Source: Welwitschia mirabilis (taxonomy: Eukaryota > Gnetophyta > Gnetopsida > Welwitschiales). From it: 64,000 nt of DNA. The notes beneath the pieces are model-generated. The model saw nothing but the letters and a program-made list of their open reading frames with translations. It searched no databases and was not told the DNA's origin. The number at the start of each line of letters is the position of its first letter. Within the stretch, counting starts at the first letter, position 1. Shown here piece after piece: positions 22,916-34,112 of the stretch. Made by a program: the position numbers and the translations under genes. Location of the stretch: positions 93,400,750 through 93,464,749 of the forward strand of contig JBOZIK010000001.1 of the NCBI GenBank assembly GCA_051453625.1, read 5' to 3'.

Positions 22916-23649
22916 TTCCTCTCTTTGTCTCTCATCTGTATGATATTCATTCTAGAGGGCGCACTGATCTTGTGATGAACTTGCTCACATCCATCAATAC
23001 TATGTTGTATGAGTAAGAGAAAACATAGTAGCATATGTTGTATTTCATTAAGAGGACAAGAATTTATAGAGGTATGCTAGAGATTAACAAAGCATATTAT
23101 TTAAGTTCCTAATTATTAGAGATACTAGAATCCATTGTTTCACATGATTTCTAGAGTTAGAATCTAAAGAAGATGAGGAGGAGTAAGAAGAGGAAGAAGT
23201 AGTAGAAGAGAGCTTAAAAGAGGAAGAGTTAAAGGAGGAAGAAGAAGAGGAATTTGATGCATAGGAGTAAAGAAAAAAGAATATAAGGAGAAAGGAGAAA
23301 ACATAAGAGGAAAATGCACCATTACCTAAGCCACCTTATCCTTCATCTACTTATAAAACCACTCATCTCACTAGGAACTCAAGAATCTATTTTAGTACAT
23401 GCACCATCATTTCTAATATAATGGTTTTAGCACTAAAAAATAGTCATAATGAACTCTTTCCTTATCCTCTTTTGCTACTATATCTATTCATTTATTATCT
23501 CCACACTCTTCTTAGATAGCCAGTAATCATGGTTTTGCACATTGCTCAAGATCAGATAGTAATTTTGACTATCTCTGTAGTATGTCTTCTTTATCTTTCC
23601 ATTGCATTACTTAAATTTTTATTACTTTTTATATTTTTGCAAATCCCTT
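22916..23649 (+). pseudogene. Unidentified acidic coding remnant between G2 and G3
   Basis: From about 23161 one frame reads ESKEDEEE, EEEEVVEESLKEEELKEEEE and then APLPKPPYPSSTYKTTHLT, broken by a few stops. Acidic tails followed by Pro-rich segments occur in several plant gypsy third ORFs, but I do not recognise this one. The stretch should be the continuation of the DNA left of G2. What follows 23410 is noncoding. Confidence 0.3.
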
Positions 23650-25124
23650 ATTATTTACATGTAAAAATTAAAATTCTAAGAAACTATAATCAACCAATTT
23701 AGCATAGTGAGAAAAAATAAATTTATAATTTTATTAAATATTAATGCTTTCTACCCTTTTTATTATTTCTCATGTAATTATCCAATTTCCTCTAGCATTA
23801 TCATGTCTATTATTGACTATTAATAATACAATAAAATTTTAAAGATTTTTAACACCAAATGCTAGTGTCACTAGATAAGACTACTAGTGTCAATAGCCTT
23901 TTAATGAAAAATAGAATAAATCTCATGTCACTACATACTTTGAGAAAATTCATCACTTTAAACTTATGGGTTCAATTGGATAATAAATCATATTTGACCT
24001 TTAACTCTAGCAACACTTGTTGGAGGACTGGATGATATGTCATGATGATATGTGATGTAACAAGAATGATCATGTAAAAGATACATAACATGATATCGAT
24101 TAACAACATTATCAGTATTTAGAGGAGACGTCATCACCATGTTTGAATAAGAAAATAAAGAATCTTTTATTATGACTACATGCCAAAACTTGTAAGTTTT
24201 TTCTTATGCAATAATGCTTAGGTAACCATCCTTAGTTTTAACTACCCATAGAATGAATAATAATAACACCTAACACAATCATGAAAAAACTTTTCAATCC
24301 TTCCTTCATCTATAAAAGGGCCTTAAGTAATCATTGTAAACATTTTTTAGTTAGCTTAACATGGAAAAGACTTGGAGGCTAGAACATCATGGCAATCGAA
24401 TCATATTTCTTGGAGGTAAAATGTTCAAGGCTAGTTGATAAGTCTTTTTTTATCACCCTTTTCAAATGATGTAATGGATATCTCTTTCAGTTTTAATATA
24501 AGAATTAGTTTGAACCATTTAATTGTTATTGCAGTTTTCATTTCGCATTAGGAATATTTAGGTAAAACTAGTTTTTTAGTTGGTTTTATTGTTTTATTAT
24601 TAATGCATAGAAATAAGTATTAGTAACTTTTAGGTAAATATTACTTAATTATTAGGTTCTTTCACACTAATTTGATTGTTTTAGATTACTTCTAGCCTAT
24701 TGTATTTACTACCATTTAATAGATCATATTCATATTTGTTCATACTTTTTATTCTTCTAAAGGGCCATAAGAAATCATTTGGACTTGATAACTCACCAAC
24801 AATCATGTGGTGGATGAGATTGTACCTCCATGCTAAGCTTTAATAACTTGATAATTTTATTTTATGTTTTAAAATACAAGAATCATTAGAGTAAAGGTGA
24901 AGTATTAGGTTAATCAATTATATCCTTGAAGCATTTTCATTTCCTTGCATTACTAATTAAAGATCATTTCTATTTTTAACTTCTTATTTTTATCTTATTT
25001 AAGTTTTATTGTAAGTAGAATTAATTATGTCTCTTTTGTAAAAGTTACTTCATATATCCTTATGAAAGAATGATACTAAGTATTTCACCTAATTAAATTT
25101 GATTCAATGCTATACAAAGAACAA
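23650..25124 (+). repeat. 5' LTR of G3
   Basis: It aligns with 37011-38450 over its length, for example TTAACTCTAGc.A, CAAAACTTgTAA.TT and ATACTAAGTaTTTCACcTA in both. A TATA box lies at 24311-24320 (TATAAAAGGG). Confidence 0.8.
24311..24320 (+). promoter_or_regulatory. TATA box of the G3 5' LTR
   Basis: TATAAAAGGG. The 3' LTR has the weaker CTACAAAATAG at the same place (about 37649). Confidence 0.45.
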
Positions 25125-25144
25125 ATTTTGGTACCATTGTCAAG
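25125..25144 (+). other. Primer-binding site of G3
   Basis: AATTTTGGTACCATTGTCAA follows the LTR end. It is close to the TTTTGGCGCCGTTGCCGG of Athila/Tat elements with C-to-T and G-to-A changes. Confidence 0.65.
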
Positions 25145-26600
25145 GATATTAGCATGATAATTTTTTTAATAGTACATGATTTTCTTCTTGCAATTTTTTA
25201 TTTATTTTTTATTTTTTAATTGGTGGGTACTATTTTACTTAAAATGATAATCGAACTAGATCTTTTTGTTATTCTTTAGGGTGTTACTTTCTTTTCCTTC
25301 TAGTGGTAGGTACTAGTTCATTCCCAATGAAACCTAAACTAGTCTAAACTATTAAGTTTAGTTTTCTATTTTAATAGATAAAACTTTATTTTTGCATTTG
25401 ATGTTTTGTGTTGTAGGTCTAATGACTTTCCTCTAGGTGTAATTGAAACTAAAATCATGAATTATAAAAACTAACCTCTAATGATTTATTTTATTTTCTA
25501 TTTAGTTTTTGAAATTTTCTTTCTATAAATTTTTGTTTCTATTTTATAAAATCTATTACAAATTTTAAGAAAATTAAAAATATTTAGAGTTACTCTTTTT
25601 AAGATGAATTTCATAATACATAATTTCTTTGAGCTCATGTTAAAATTTTCTTAGACCCTGTAACCTGAAGCTTCGCGTGACAAGCTAAACAAAACCTTTA
25701 TACTTTTTCAAACATGACTATTTAAAAATACTAGTGCTAACATCTTTTCTAATTAACATTATCAATGTTCCTACTTAGAGCACTATGAAATTCTAAATAA
25801 GACCTTTTTTAAACTCTTGAAATATTTTTTTCTTATAGGCTTTCTCTAAGACTACCATAAATTAGAAAAGTATGAATTCTAGTAGAAATCATAACCTATT
25901 TTTCAAAGCTTACAAATGAGTTGAGAATCAAAATTATTTTAGAAATTTTTTGAGCTTTTACCTATCTATTCCTATAGTTTCTAAAATCATAATCAACCTA
26001 AACACACTGTAGAAGACTTTATTTAAACTAGAATCATTACATTAAACATTAAGAGTTTGATCCCATGCTCTCCATTACCCCTCGTAAACCTTACCATTCA
26101 TTCTCATTTTCATATTCATCATTGTTTGGCCCATATCCTTCATCCTTATTTTAATATTGTTCATCGTTTGACCAATACCCATCATCTTCACATGTCCAAC
26201 AATCCATTTCACCTTTCTTTAAATACACTTTTCAAAGATTCCTAGAAGGTGTTGTCCAATCGTCTTTTAACACACTTCAATTTCATCTATAATCTTTGAA
26301 ACAAACCATTAATAAAACTATAAGAAACATTGATAAAATCCTTTAATGAATAGCCCAAACTAATGACCAAATACTTAGGGATTTGAACTAATAATAAGAT
26401 GAAGAAAACCTTCCTATATTCCATGAACTAGAAGCTTAGAAAACTTTGAATAAATTAATGAAACTAGCATTGATGACACACAAATCATATCTCTTAGGAA
26501 TATGGAAGAATAATTTGAATCAAATCATAATGAAACTTATGAGAAAAACTAAGAATATTTAAAGTTTAAAAATGCCTTAGAGAGAAAACAATAGGTGCAA
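25145..26600 (+). other. Leader region of G3, no supportable gene
   Basis: AT-rich. A 62-codon His-rich frame (26057-26245) repeats TTCATC/CATCCT phrases and is low in complexity. Confidence 0.4.
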
Positions 26601-27228
26601 CTAAATTATACTTTAGAGTAGAATTAAATGCATTTGATAATGGTGAATCCATAGCAAGTGAGCAAACATTTGAGGAAGATGAAAAATTAGAAAGCTATAC
26701 AATAGAGGATGAATCCATAAGTGACATAAATAAAAGAAATGATATTAAATTCTTTGAATTACAACCTTTCTTACCTATGCAACTATTTGAGAAAAAATTC
26801 CTTAAGAACCTTAGTAAAGAGAAGAATATTATCTAAGAGCAATATCATGATCCATCCTTTGAAAAAACTTTTTCTCAATAACATCTTGAACCAATTTTGT
26901 CATTTTCATCTTTATCTTCTAAGCAAGACTCAAATCTTAATGATGAAGATAAGCCTTTTGTAACTTTAAAATCATATTATGATAATCTTCATAATAATCA
27001 TTCACCTTCTTCAATGGTTTCTAATTTACCTTTATATTCATCCCAAAATTACATCTTGCATAAGTTGTTAATCAAACATAAATAGGATAAAGGTTGGATA
27101 ATTACTGATTTCGAATTCATTAATTTTTCTACTAGTGTTGATGTTCCTACTAATTTTATAAATTTATGCATAAGTGTTTATAAGGATTCTTTCTCATTTT
27201 TGAATGCATTGTATAATATTGATACATA
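26600..27228 (+). pseudogene. Unidentified G3 ORF remnant
   Basis: One frame stays nearly open for ~200 codons with only three stops. It starts NGESIASEQTFEEDEKLESY and continues FLPMQLFEKKFLKNLSKEKN, PILSFSSLSSKQDSNL, then SLYSSQNYILHKLLIKHK and ITDFEFINFSTSVDVPTNFI. It is acidic and Ser-rich, without a zinc knuckle, gag core or protease motif, and is cut by the C2 insertion at 27302. It is probably the first ORF of G3, with product unknown to me. The open frame in such AT-rich DNA is what supports it. Confidence 0.45.
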
Positions 27229-27297
27229 ATGCAGCCATGTGTTTACCATTTAAAGGCTTTATGCATATAGTAACTTGGAAAATGCCTTGAATAAGTT

Positions 27298-27302
27298 TTT
27301 GC
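27298..27302. repeat. Left target-site duplication of C2
   Basis: TTTGC. The 5 bp after the other end (35492-35496) read TTGGC, a 4/5 match. Confidence 0.5.
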
Positions 27303-28704
27303 TATAAGATCGAGAATCCTTAGGGGGGAAGGGGGGTTAAATAGGATTTTAAAAATTAATTGGATAACTTCACAAAAATAAATTTTCTTAAAATGAACAC
27401 TAAAAATTTATGCAAGTAAACTAAAACTATCATAAAATACTAAAGAACAGAAATCACAAAAATCCCAATGAGAAGAATACAATATTTATAGTGGTTCAGG
27501 AAATATCCTACTCCACTTTCAATGATCAAGTTATATTCAAGCCTAATCTAGATCTCTATTAATCTCTTACTAGGTATTTCATGTTTACCTATAACCTTTA
27601 CAAATGAACTTTTCAGAGGCTTAGTCTAAACCTTTTGCAAGAAAGAGAAGTGATGAAAATGGTATGCCAAAATGCATAGGTTTCATCTAATCTTTGGCTC
27701 AATAATAGTGTTGATACACTACTTCAAAATATGGTATAATACAAAAGCATAGAGGACAATTGACTTGACATAGTATACAATGATAACTATATATCTTGAT
27801 TCATCTTTGATCAGGTAGGAGATGCTAATAAGTACAACAAATGATTTCAAAAATATTTAATAGTGGTATAGTGATTTTAACTCTTGGCAAATTTGTAGTG
27901 TAATACTTTTAAGGTTTTTTACAAGAGAAAATACCTTCTAATAAATATAAAATAGACATATAATAGCTAGAAAAATCCCATTTCTATCATGATCAATTGA
28001 TCCCTCAAAAGTCTGGTTGACCCCATCTAGTGTCATCACTTAAGTTGGTTAGGTCAACTCATGTTTCTTAAGGCTCTATATCTAATCAAATCCTTAGGAT
28101 TTAGTTGACTACTTATCTGATAATTCATATATTCATCTAGTCATTCCCTTGGTTAAGAAAAAATCCAACATAGTTTTGTACTCCAAGTATAGTCAATTTG
28201 ATAAAAGTCTAGTTTACACCTTATTAACAAAGGATGAATTCTACTCCAGGTTTAATAGACTCTTCAGGAATCTAGTTAATCCCTTGATGATCGGCTATGA
28301 AAGTTTAATGCTTAGGTTTAGTTGACCCATTAGGTATCTAATTGACCCCTTAATAATTGGCTAAGAATTATCAAATGCATAAGTTTGGTTGACCCCTTAG
28401 GTATCCATTCAACCCCTTGATAATTGGGTGTAATGTATTGATGCTTAGGTCCAATTGACCCCTTAGGTATCTAGTCAATTCCTTTAAATTTAGTTCATTT
28501 TTGTGTATGCTTCAGTTATAGTTAACCCCTTATAAATCTATTGGCTGCTTAAGAGGTTATAAAAACTGATAGATTTAGGTTTAAATTCTGATAAATTATT
28601 TTATCTTCTAATCTACAATGACTAATATTTTTTGTACAAGATACAACATATTTTTCTAAACAAAAATATTATTTAACATAAAATTAGTAAATAATAACTT
28701 AATA
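27303..28704 (-). repeat. 3' LTR of C2
   Basis: It aligns with 34113-35491: AATAGGATTTTAAA, AACACTAAAAActTATGCAAG, CAATATTTATAGTGGTTCAG and the GTTGACCCCTTAGG-type repeats occur in both. It ends at TAAGATCGAGAATCC on the low-coordinate side, the same terminus as C4 and C5. Confidence 0.9.
28245..28555 (-). repeat. ~67-bp tandem repeats inside the C2 3' LTR
   Basis: About five degenerate units, each holding two CCCCTTAGG/CCCCTTGAT-type phrases, ending in ATGCTTAGG. The same array lies in the 5' LTR at 35038-35340. They fall in the U3 side of the LTR. Confidence 0.75.
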
Positions 28705-28719
28705 GTTTCCCCCTTTAAC
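28705..28719 (-). other. Polypurine tract of C2
   Basis: The minus strand reads GTTAAAGGGGGAAAC directly before the 3' LTR. C3 has the parallel TCAAAGGAGGAGAT (55295-55308). Confidence 0.8.
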
Positions 28720-29199
28720 ATTTATGACAAACTTTTTCTTAGTTGTAAATATTAAATTTAGAAAAAAATCCCCTCACAAAATGCCTATTAACTTTTGTAA
28801 AAGATATTAAACATTTTATATCAAATAGAACATCTAGGAAATTTTTTTGCTTGTGTCATAATTAAAACAATTTGTAGTATAATTTGTAAGATGTAAAAAT
28901 ACCAAAATATATGAGATAAACAACACTATGATCATGAATTATTTAGTAATCATAAGAGATAACAAAAATTATAGTTCATGATGAAAATATATGTGCATTA
29001 AAAATATAAGACAGAAATTATATTTCATGATAACCAAGTACATTTTTATTACTAAAATTTGAACATTGCAATAAAAAGTACTCATCAAGAGTAGATATAA
29101 GTAAATAAAGCATTTAAAACTAACTAATTCTTCCCATTTTGATATTAATGACAAGGAGAGAAGAAACACAAGCATGAAAATTTATAAAAACTATAAGCA
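28720..29199. other. C2 spacer between env-like ORF and purine tract
   Basis: AT-rich with no motif. A 68-codon minus-strand open frame (28969-29175) is hydrophobic but not recognisable. Confidence 0.4.
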
Positions 29200-30340
29200 C
29201 AGAATGAGGATCTATTAGATTCCTCGACTTTCTCCTCCAATTCTTCTTCAAAATATCTTCTTGTTACTCTTCCTCTTCTTTGGTAGCCTGCTTCACTAAG
29301 CTTCTAGATTTTTCTAAGGTGTTTATAATCTCATATCTAGTTGCAATTAAAGCTTCTTTCATATATCTGGTATGAGAGTCTATTCATCTCAGGCATGAAA
29401 GAGTCTACTCTGATGAGGCTTAATTGGAAGAAGGAGATTTAGATGATTTCTTGAAACCTACAAAGATATGAATGTGAGAGAATATCACATGCCCAATGGG
29501 TGACATGGGGTTAATATTTTCTAGTTTTAGGTGAAATTAGGCTCTATATTTATGACAGAGATTAGCAATCAATACTATGTAGGGTAGAGGCCTAGTTCTA
29601 TGATACTCCAACTAGAAGATCATATTATTTAGTATTATGGTAGAGACATAAATAGAGTGTTTAGTTCCCATCAAGTACATCATATAAAACCAATAATTGA
29701 AGGTCTCATTATGATAAAATGTCAAATGTAAGAAATTATAAGTTAAAAAACTAAATGAAAAAAACTTGTAGTTTGGGGTAAGTATAGAAGTAGAAAGGAT
29801 GTGTTTCTACCTATGAAACTTATCATAAAGTTTATTTATTATCTCATTTTTATCTTCCATAGAATTATTAAGAGGATAAAATGCATCATAGGCTCCCATA
29901 AAAGATTAGCAATAATAGCAATGTAGTTTGTAGTAATCCTCATCTTATTTTCCAAAACTAGGGTTGCATTGGTGGGATTATAAGAATGGTGAGAAAAGAA
30001 TAAGTAGGATCTAAAACATCAAGAAAATAGAAACAATCCAAATCTTATAAAAGTTGAATCACATCTCTAAGCTCCCTTAGCTCTAAAGTGGCAACAGCCC
30101 TTTCTTGACACACTGGCTTCTTCTTGAACTTTTTATAGAAATTATTCAAAGCTTCTTTAGATATTTATTGATAGAAATAAGGATGATCTCTACTAGCTAC
30201 CTCATTTTTTTTGCCTTCTAAAGGGACCTTAAACAATTACAACCACGTGGTAGAAACTTGAAGATAAGAAAAAGCTGAAAGAAATACTAGATCTAAAGGA
30301 GTTAGATGGCTAGAAGATAATAGATAGGGTTTGGGCTCCA
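29200..30340 (-). pseudogene. C2 env-like third ORF remnant
   Basis: It lies between RNase H and the purine tract in the same direction as gag-pol, where SIRE/Maximus copia elements carry an env-like ORF. Readable parts are TFNYWFYMMYLMGTKHSIYV, STIILNNMIF, RPLPYIVLIANLCHKYRA and FHLKLENINPMSPIGHVIF. Then come RYMKEALIATRYEIINTLEK and an acidic end. C3 keeps the same parts in the same order (APTIILKNMAS, ALSYSILIANIYPYFRV, RHMKETFITVGYEIINT). The C-terminal pattern recalls a domain found in plant transposon proteins. An envelope role is not shown. Several stops are present. Confidence 0.6.
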
Positions 30341-30599
30341 CTTGCTTTTAAATATAAGGTCAATTAGGTAATATTTGACAAATAAATTAGGTCCACTAAT
30401 AAACCATACTATAACCCTACAAGTCTAGTCAATTAGTTTGAGAACTAGTCGACCCATTGAAACATGATTCACAATACTTTAGGGTCTAGATAACTAAGCT
30501 TTTAGTTTGATCATTTAACTACCTCTAATTGACCAAATAATAGATCCACTCGACTACCCTATAATGAGCCAGAGGATAGAGAGATAATCCCCAGTTTTT

Positions 30600-30905
30600 T
30601 TTCAAGATAAAGAAAATTATTAAAATTTAGGGTTTTAGTTAAGATATCAACAAGTTAATGATCTGTACTCATAAAATTTATAGAAATGTTTTCTTTTTCA
30701 ATCTTGATCTCTTAAAAAATGATGTCTTAGTTTAATGTTTTTAATTCTAGAATGTTGAATAGGATTTTTATAAATATTTATTATGGTAGGATTAACATAG
30801 AAAATAAGAACCTATTTAAAAACTACACCAAATTCGTTTAGCATTTCTTTCATCCAAAGAAGATGAGCACAATAATTACTTGCTATAATACACTCAACTT
30901 CTCTA
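30600..30905 (-). pseudogene. pol: C2 RNase H C-terminal part
   Basis: The minus strand reads CIIASNYCAHLLWMKEML then NEFGVVFK, followed by NPIQHSRIKNIKLRHHFLRD. This matches the copia RNase H end (AEYxAAxxCCAQLLWMKxxL, NPVxHSRTKHIxIRxHFIRD). In an intact element about 1.1-1.2 kb of RT would lie upstream. Here it joins the integrase linker directly at about 30900. Confidence 0.85.
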
Positions 30906-31935
30906 AACTTCTTTGGTTCAATTTATGAAACATAACAAATGTGGGCATTAAAATTATTCATATAGCTCCTTGTCCTTATATTTAAGCTAATGTCTCTAGT
31001 AATAGACTCTAAAGGATGATCTTTTAGCTATTTAAACCTTTTAGTAGTGACTTCTTTTATAGGAACTTCTCATTCTTTTTTAGTAGAATTTTTTTTGTTG
31101 AAGGGATTCTTGGAGATATGTTTTCTTCATCACTAGAAGGGATAGATTTTATGCTAACATCATCTATTTATACATTTATTTATTCTTCTATAGTTAAGCT
31201 TCTTTTTTAGAAAACATGATAAGCTCTACTTCTAGTTAAATATCATAAAAATATTTCTTTGTCAAACTTAGATTGAAATTTTCTTAGGTGTTCTCTGTCC
31301 TTAACACATAAAACTTACTATCGAAGACTTTAAAATAAGAAACATTTGGTTGTCTTAATTTCTATAACTCATAATGCATTTTATCCATTCCATATCTAAG
31401 GTAAACTCTATTTATGATATAACAAGTAGTGCTAATAGCTTTAGCCTAAAAAAATTTTAGAACCTCATTATCATTTAACATAGCTATTTCCATTTCTTGA
31501 AGGACTTTATTTTTTCTTTTAGCAATTACATTTTGTTGAGTTATTTTAGGGGCTAGTAATTGATGATCAATATCCTTGTCAAGGCAATACTTCTTAGATA
31601 AATATTTCTCAAACTTGTTCCCATGATCACTTCTTATTTTTTTAATGGTATACCCTTTTTTGTTTTGAATTTTGTTGCATATTTTAACCCAATGTTTATA
31701 CCTTTCAGATTTGGTTGTAAGAAAGGTAACTCATATTTATCTTAAGAAATCATCAATCATGATTATAAAGTGACATTTACCTCCTAAAATTTGAGTTTAA
31801 ACTAGTCCTACCACATCCATATGAATAAGTTCTAAAGGCATGGTTGTGAAAACTTGGTTTTTACTTTTTTGATATGTTCTTATTTATTTTCCTTTTTGAC
31901 ACACATCACAGAGCTTGTGTTTTTTAACATTTATT
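30906..31935 (-). pseudogene. pol: C2 integrase and linker
   Basis: From 31935 downward: HKLCDVCQKGK (zinc-binding end), MPLELIHMDVVGLV with the first catalytic Asp, GYTIKKIRSDHGNKFEK with the second, and NVIAKRKNKVLQEMEIAML, where the family has NGVVERKNRTLQE. The third catalytic residue Glu is therefore Lys. Then AKAISTTCYIINRVYLRYGM, a linker, and LKDHPLESITRDI followed by IEPKKFREV (family KxHPxxxIIGDxxxGVxTR.. and EPKNxKEA). It stops there at the deletion junction with RNase H. The role would be cDNA insertion in the nucleus. Confidence 0.9.
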
Positions 31936-32429
31936 TTTGGAATTTCTTTAACAATTTATTTTCTAATAATCATTTTCAAATTCATAATTCACATAACTAA
32001 ATGTTTATGGTAAAGCGTTTCTTGATTAACATGAGAAAAATAATAAGAATACAATGATTGATTAATGCTACAAACATTATTTATTTTATTTTCTTTGAGA
32101 ATAATATCATTTGTTTTATCATATTAAACTTCACATTTAATACTATCAAAAATGATCTTATGACTTTTGTTATAAATTTAACTAATACTAAGTAAATTAT
32201 GCTTTAAACCATTCACATATAAAACTTCATTTATTTTAGGTAAGTTACCTCCACTAATGCTTCCAATTCCTTTTATTTTGCCTCTTTCATTATCACCAAA
32301 AGTAATTTCTTCTTCATTAAAGTCACTCAACTGTTTGAATCTAGACTTTTCTCCAATCATATGTTGAGAGTGGCCACTATTCAAATACCATCTAGTTCCA
32401 TTTAAAACCTTGAAAGCTGTTTGAATCAA
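31936..32429 (-). pseudogene. pol: C2 protease and pre-integrase region
   Basis: From 32429 to 32178 the frame is open for 83 codons. It holds RWYLNSGHSQHMIGEKSRF, where the family's active site DSGCSRHMTG has Asn for the catalytic Asp. EEITFGDNERGKIKGIGSI follows, then LYVNGLKHNLLSIS. Sequence below 32178 continues as a degraded pre-integrase stretch. Without the Asp the protease could not work. Confidence 0.9.
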
Positions 32430-32759
32430 AAAGACCTTTCAAATCATTAGATTTCATGCATTTACTCCTTTTAGACTGATGTGGTATACCTCCTCTTATA
32501 ATAAATTTAAATGGAAAAGTACTAATTAAATTTGAAAACAACATCAATTTTCTAGCATTAAAAAATAACTTTAAATGACCTGACTTACCAGAAAAATTAA
32601 ATGTAACTTAAGAAATAAACTTATTTTGCCAAGTTACCTAGTCTTGCTGATTTTATAGTCTTTGAGGGATGAAACCAATACCTATTTTATCATGATCCAA
32701 TTTTCATATTCTGAGCATCTATTTTAATTTAGTTGAACCACTAGAAGATTTATGAAAAA

Positions 32760-34045
32760 AATCTAACAAGTTTTTTACCTAAAGTACAAGTTCAAAATTT
32801 TTAGATTTGGCCATCTTATATTTTGTTTCTAATTCCTCCTTTTCTTTGGTGAGTGTTTTCATAATCTTATTCAAATCATTTATGCATTTTACCATTTTTT
32901 CATACTCTATGTAAAATTCTTGATAGGTTTCTTTAAGCTCATTTTGATCTTTTCTAATGATGTCCAAATCATTAGATTCAGATGTGATAGGTAGGCTCTG
33001 TAATAGAGGCATAATTGCCATGAAGAAGATCCTTTGATCTCCATTTGAATCTTAGCCTAAACTACTGTCATCATCCTCTTCTACATTATTCCATGTAGCA
33101 ATGAATGAATATGTCTTTTATTTTCTTTGTTCTTTTTTATTGCTTTGACACTCATTTGTAACACGTCCATAGCCTTTACGTGCATAACATTGGATTTCTT
33201 TTTCTTTGTCTTGATCTTTTCTAAAATTTGAGTGATTTGTTCTTGTTCCTCTACTTTTCTTACCTTCTTTCTTCCTTCTATGCAAAAATTTCTTAAATCT
33301 TCTTACTAGTAGAGCAAGTTCATCATCATCAAGATCTTCATTTGATTTTTCTAACCTGTACTCTTCCTACATATATTTTAAAGCAATACCTTTCTTATTA
33401 TATTTAGAAAATTTCAATTCATAAGTTTGTAAATTACCTTACAATTCTTCAAGTACCTATTCTTGATTTCTTTGATTGCAGTGACTTTTGAATTGAATCT
33501 TTTTAAAATGGATCTTAGCACTTTTTGGATCACCTTTTCCTCCTTCATTCTTTTACTTAGACTTGCCATGAAATTTACAATGTCGGTCTAGCAAAGAATT
33601 CTTGTAAAGTCTTCTCCTTGTCTATATGAATGTTTTCTAATTTGGAAACAAGCATTTGGAGTTTGACCTACTTGACAATTAATGTTTCTTTATGAATAAC
33701 TTCAAGGATGTCCCATGCTTTCTTTGCATGTTCATAGTTTGTAATTCATTTGAATTTATTTGCACAAACTACACAAAACATAGCATTATGAGCATAGGCA
33801 TCTATGATATCTTTGGATCTATTAATGGGGGTTCATTGGTTTTGAATTTTTGAAACTACAATAGTATTATCATGACTATTAGTTTTAGTTAGAGAAGGCA
33901 TAGTATATTCATTGTAAATGACCTCTTTAATCTTTACATTTAGGGATTTAAAAAAGAGTCTCATATAGGCTTTCCAATTTGCATAGTTTGACCCATCAAA
34001 CATGGGTAAATGACTAGTGGAAAAACCATCTGAAGGGTTACTCAT
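32760..34045 (-). pseudogene. gag: C2 gag remnant
   Basis: The ATG at 34045 lies 68 bp from the LTR end. The first 70 codons are open (34045-33833): MSNPSDGFSTSHLPMFDGSN, then YANWKAYMRLFFKSLNVKIK. This is the copia gag N-terminus (xxPMFxGxNYxxWKxRMxxFLKSxD). Broken frames follow through the UBN2 domain. A zinc-knuckle remnant QCYARKGYGRVTNEC lies near 33140-33200, and an 80-codon coiled-coil-like C-terminus (33021-32779) contains EKMVKCINDLNKIMKTLTKE, typical of SIRE gags. Confidence 0.88.
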
Positions 34046-34100
34046 TTTTAGGTTCTAGAATCTAAACCTATTAGGATTTAAAATGGAATCAATTAGAAGC

Positions 34101-34112
34101 TATAATACCAAA
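34101..34112 (-). other. Primer-binding site of C2
   Basis: The minus strand reads TTTGGTATTATA after the 5' LTR, a decayed TGGTATCAGAGC for tRNA-Met. Confidence 0.7.
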
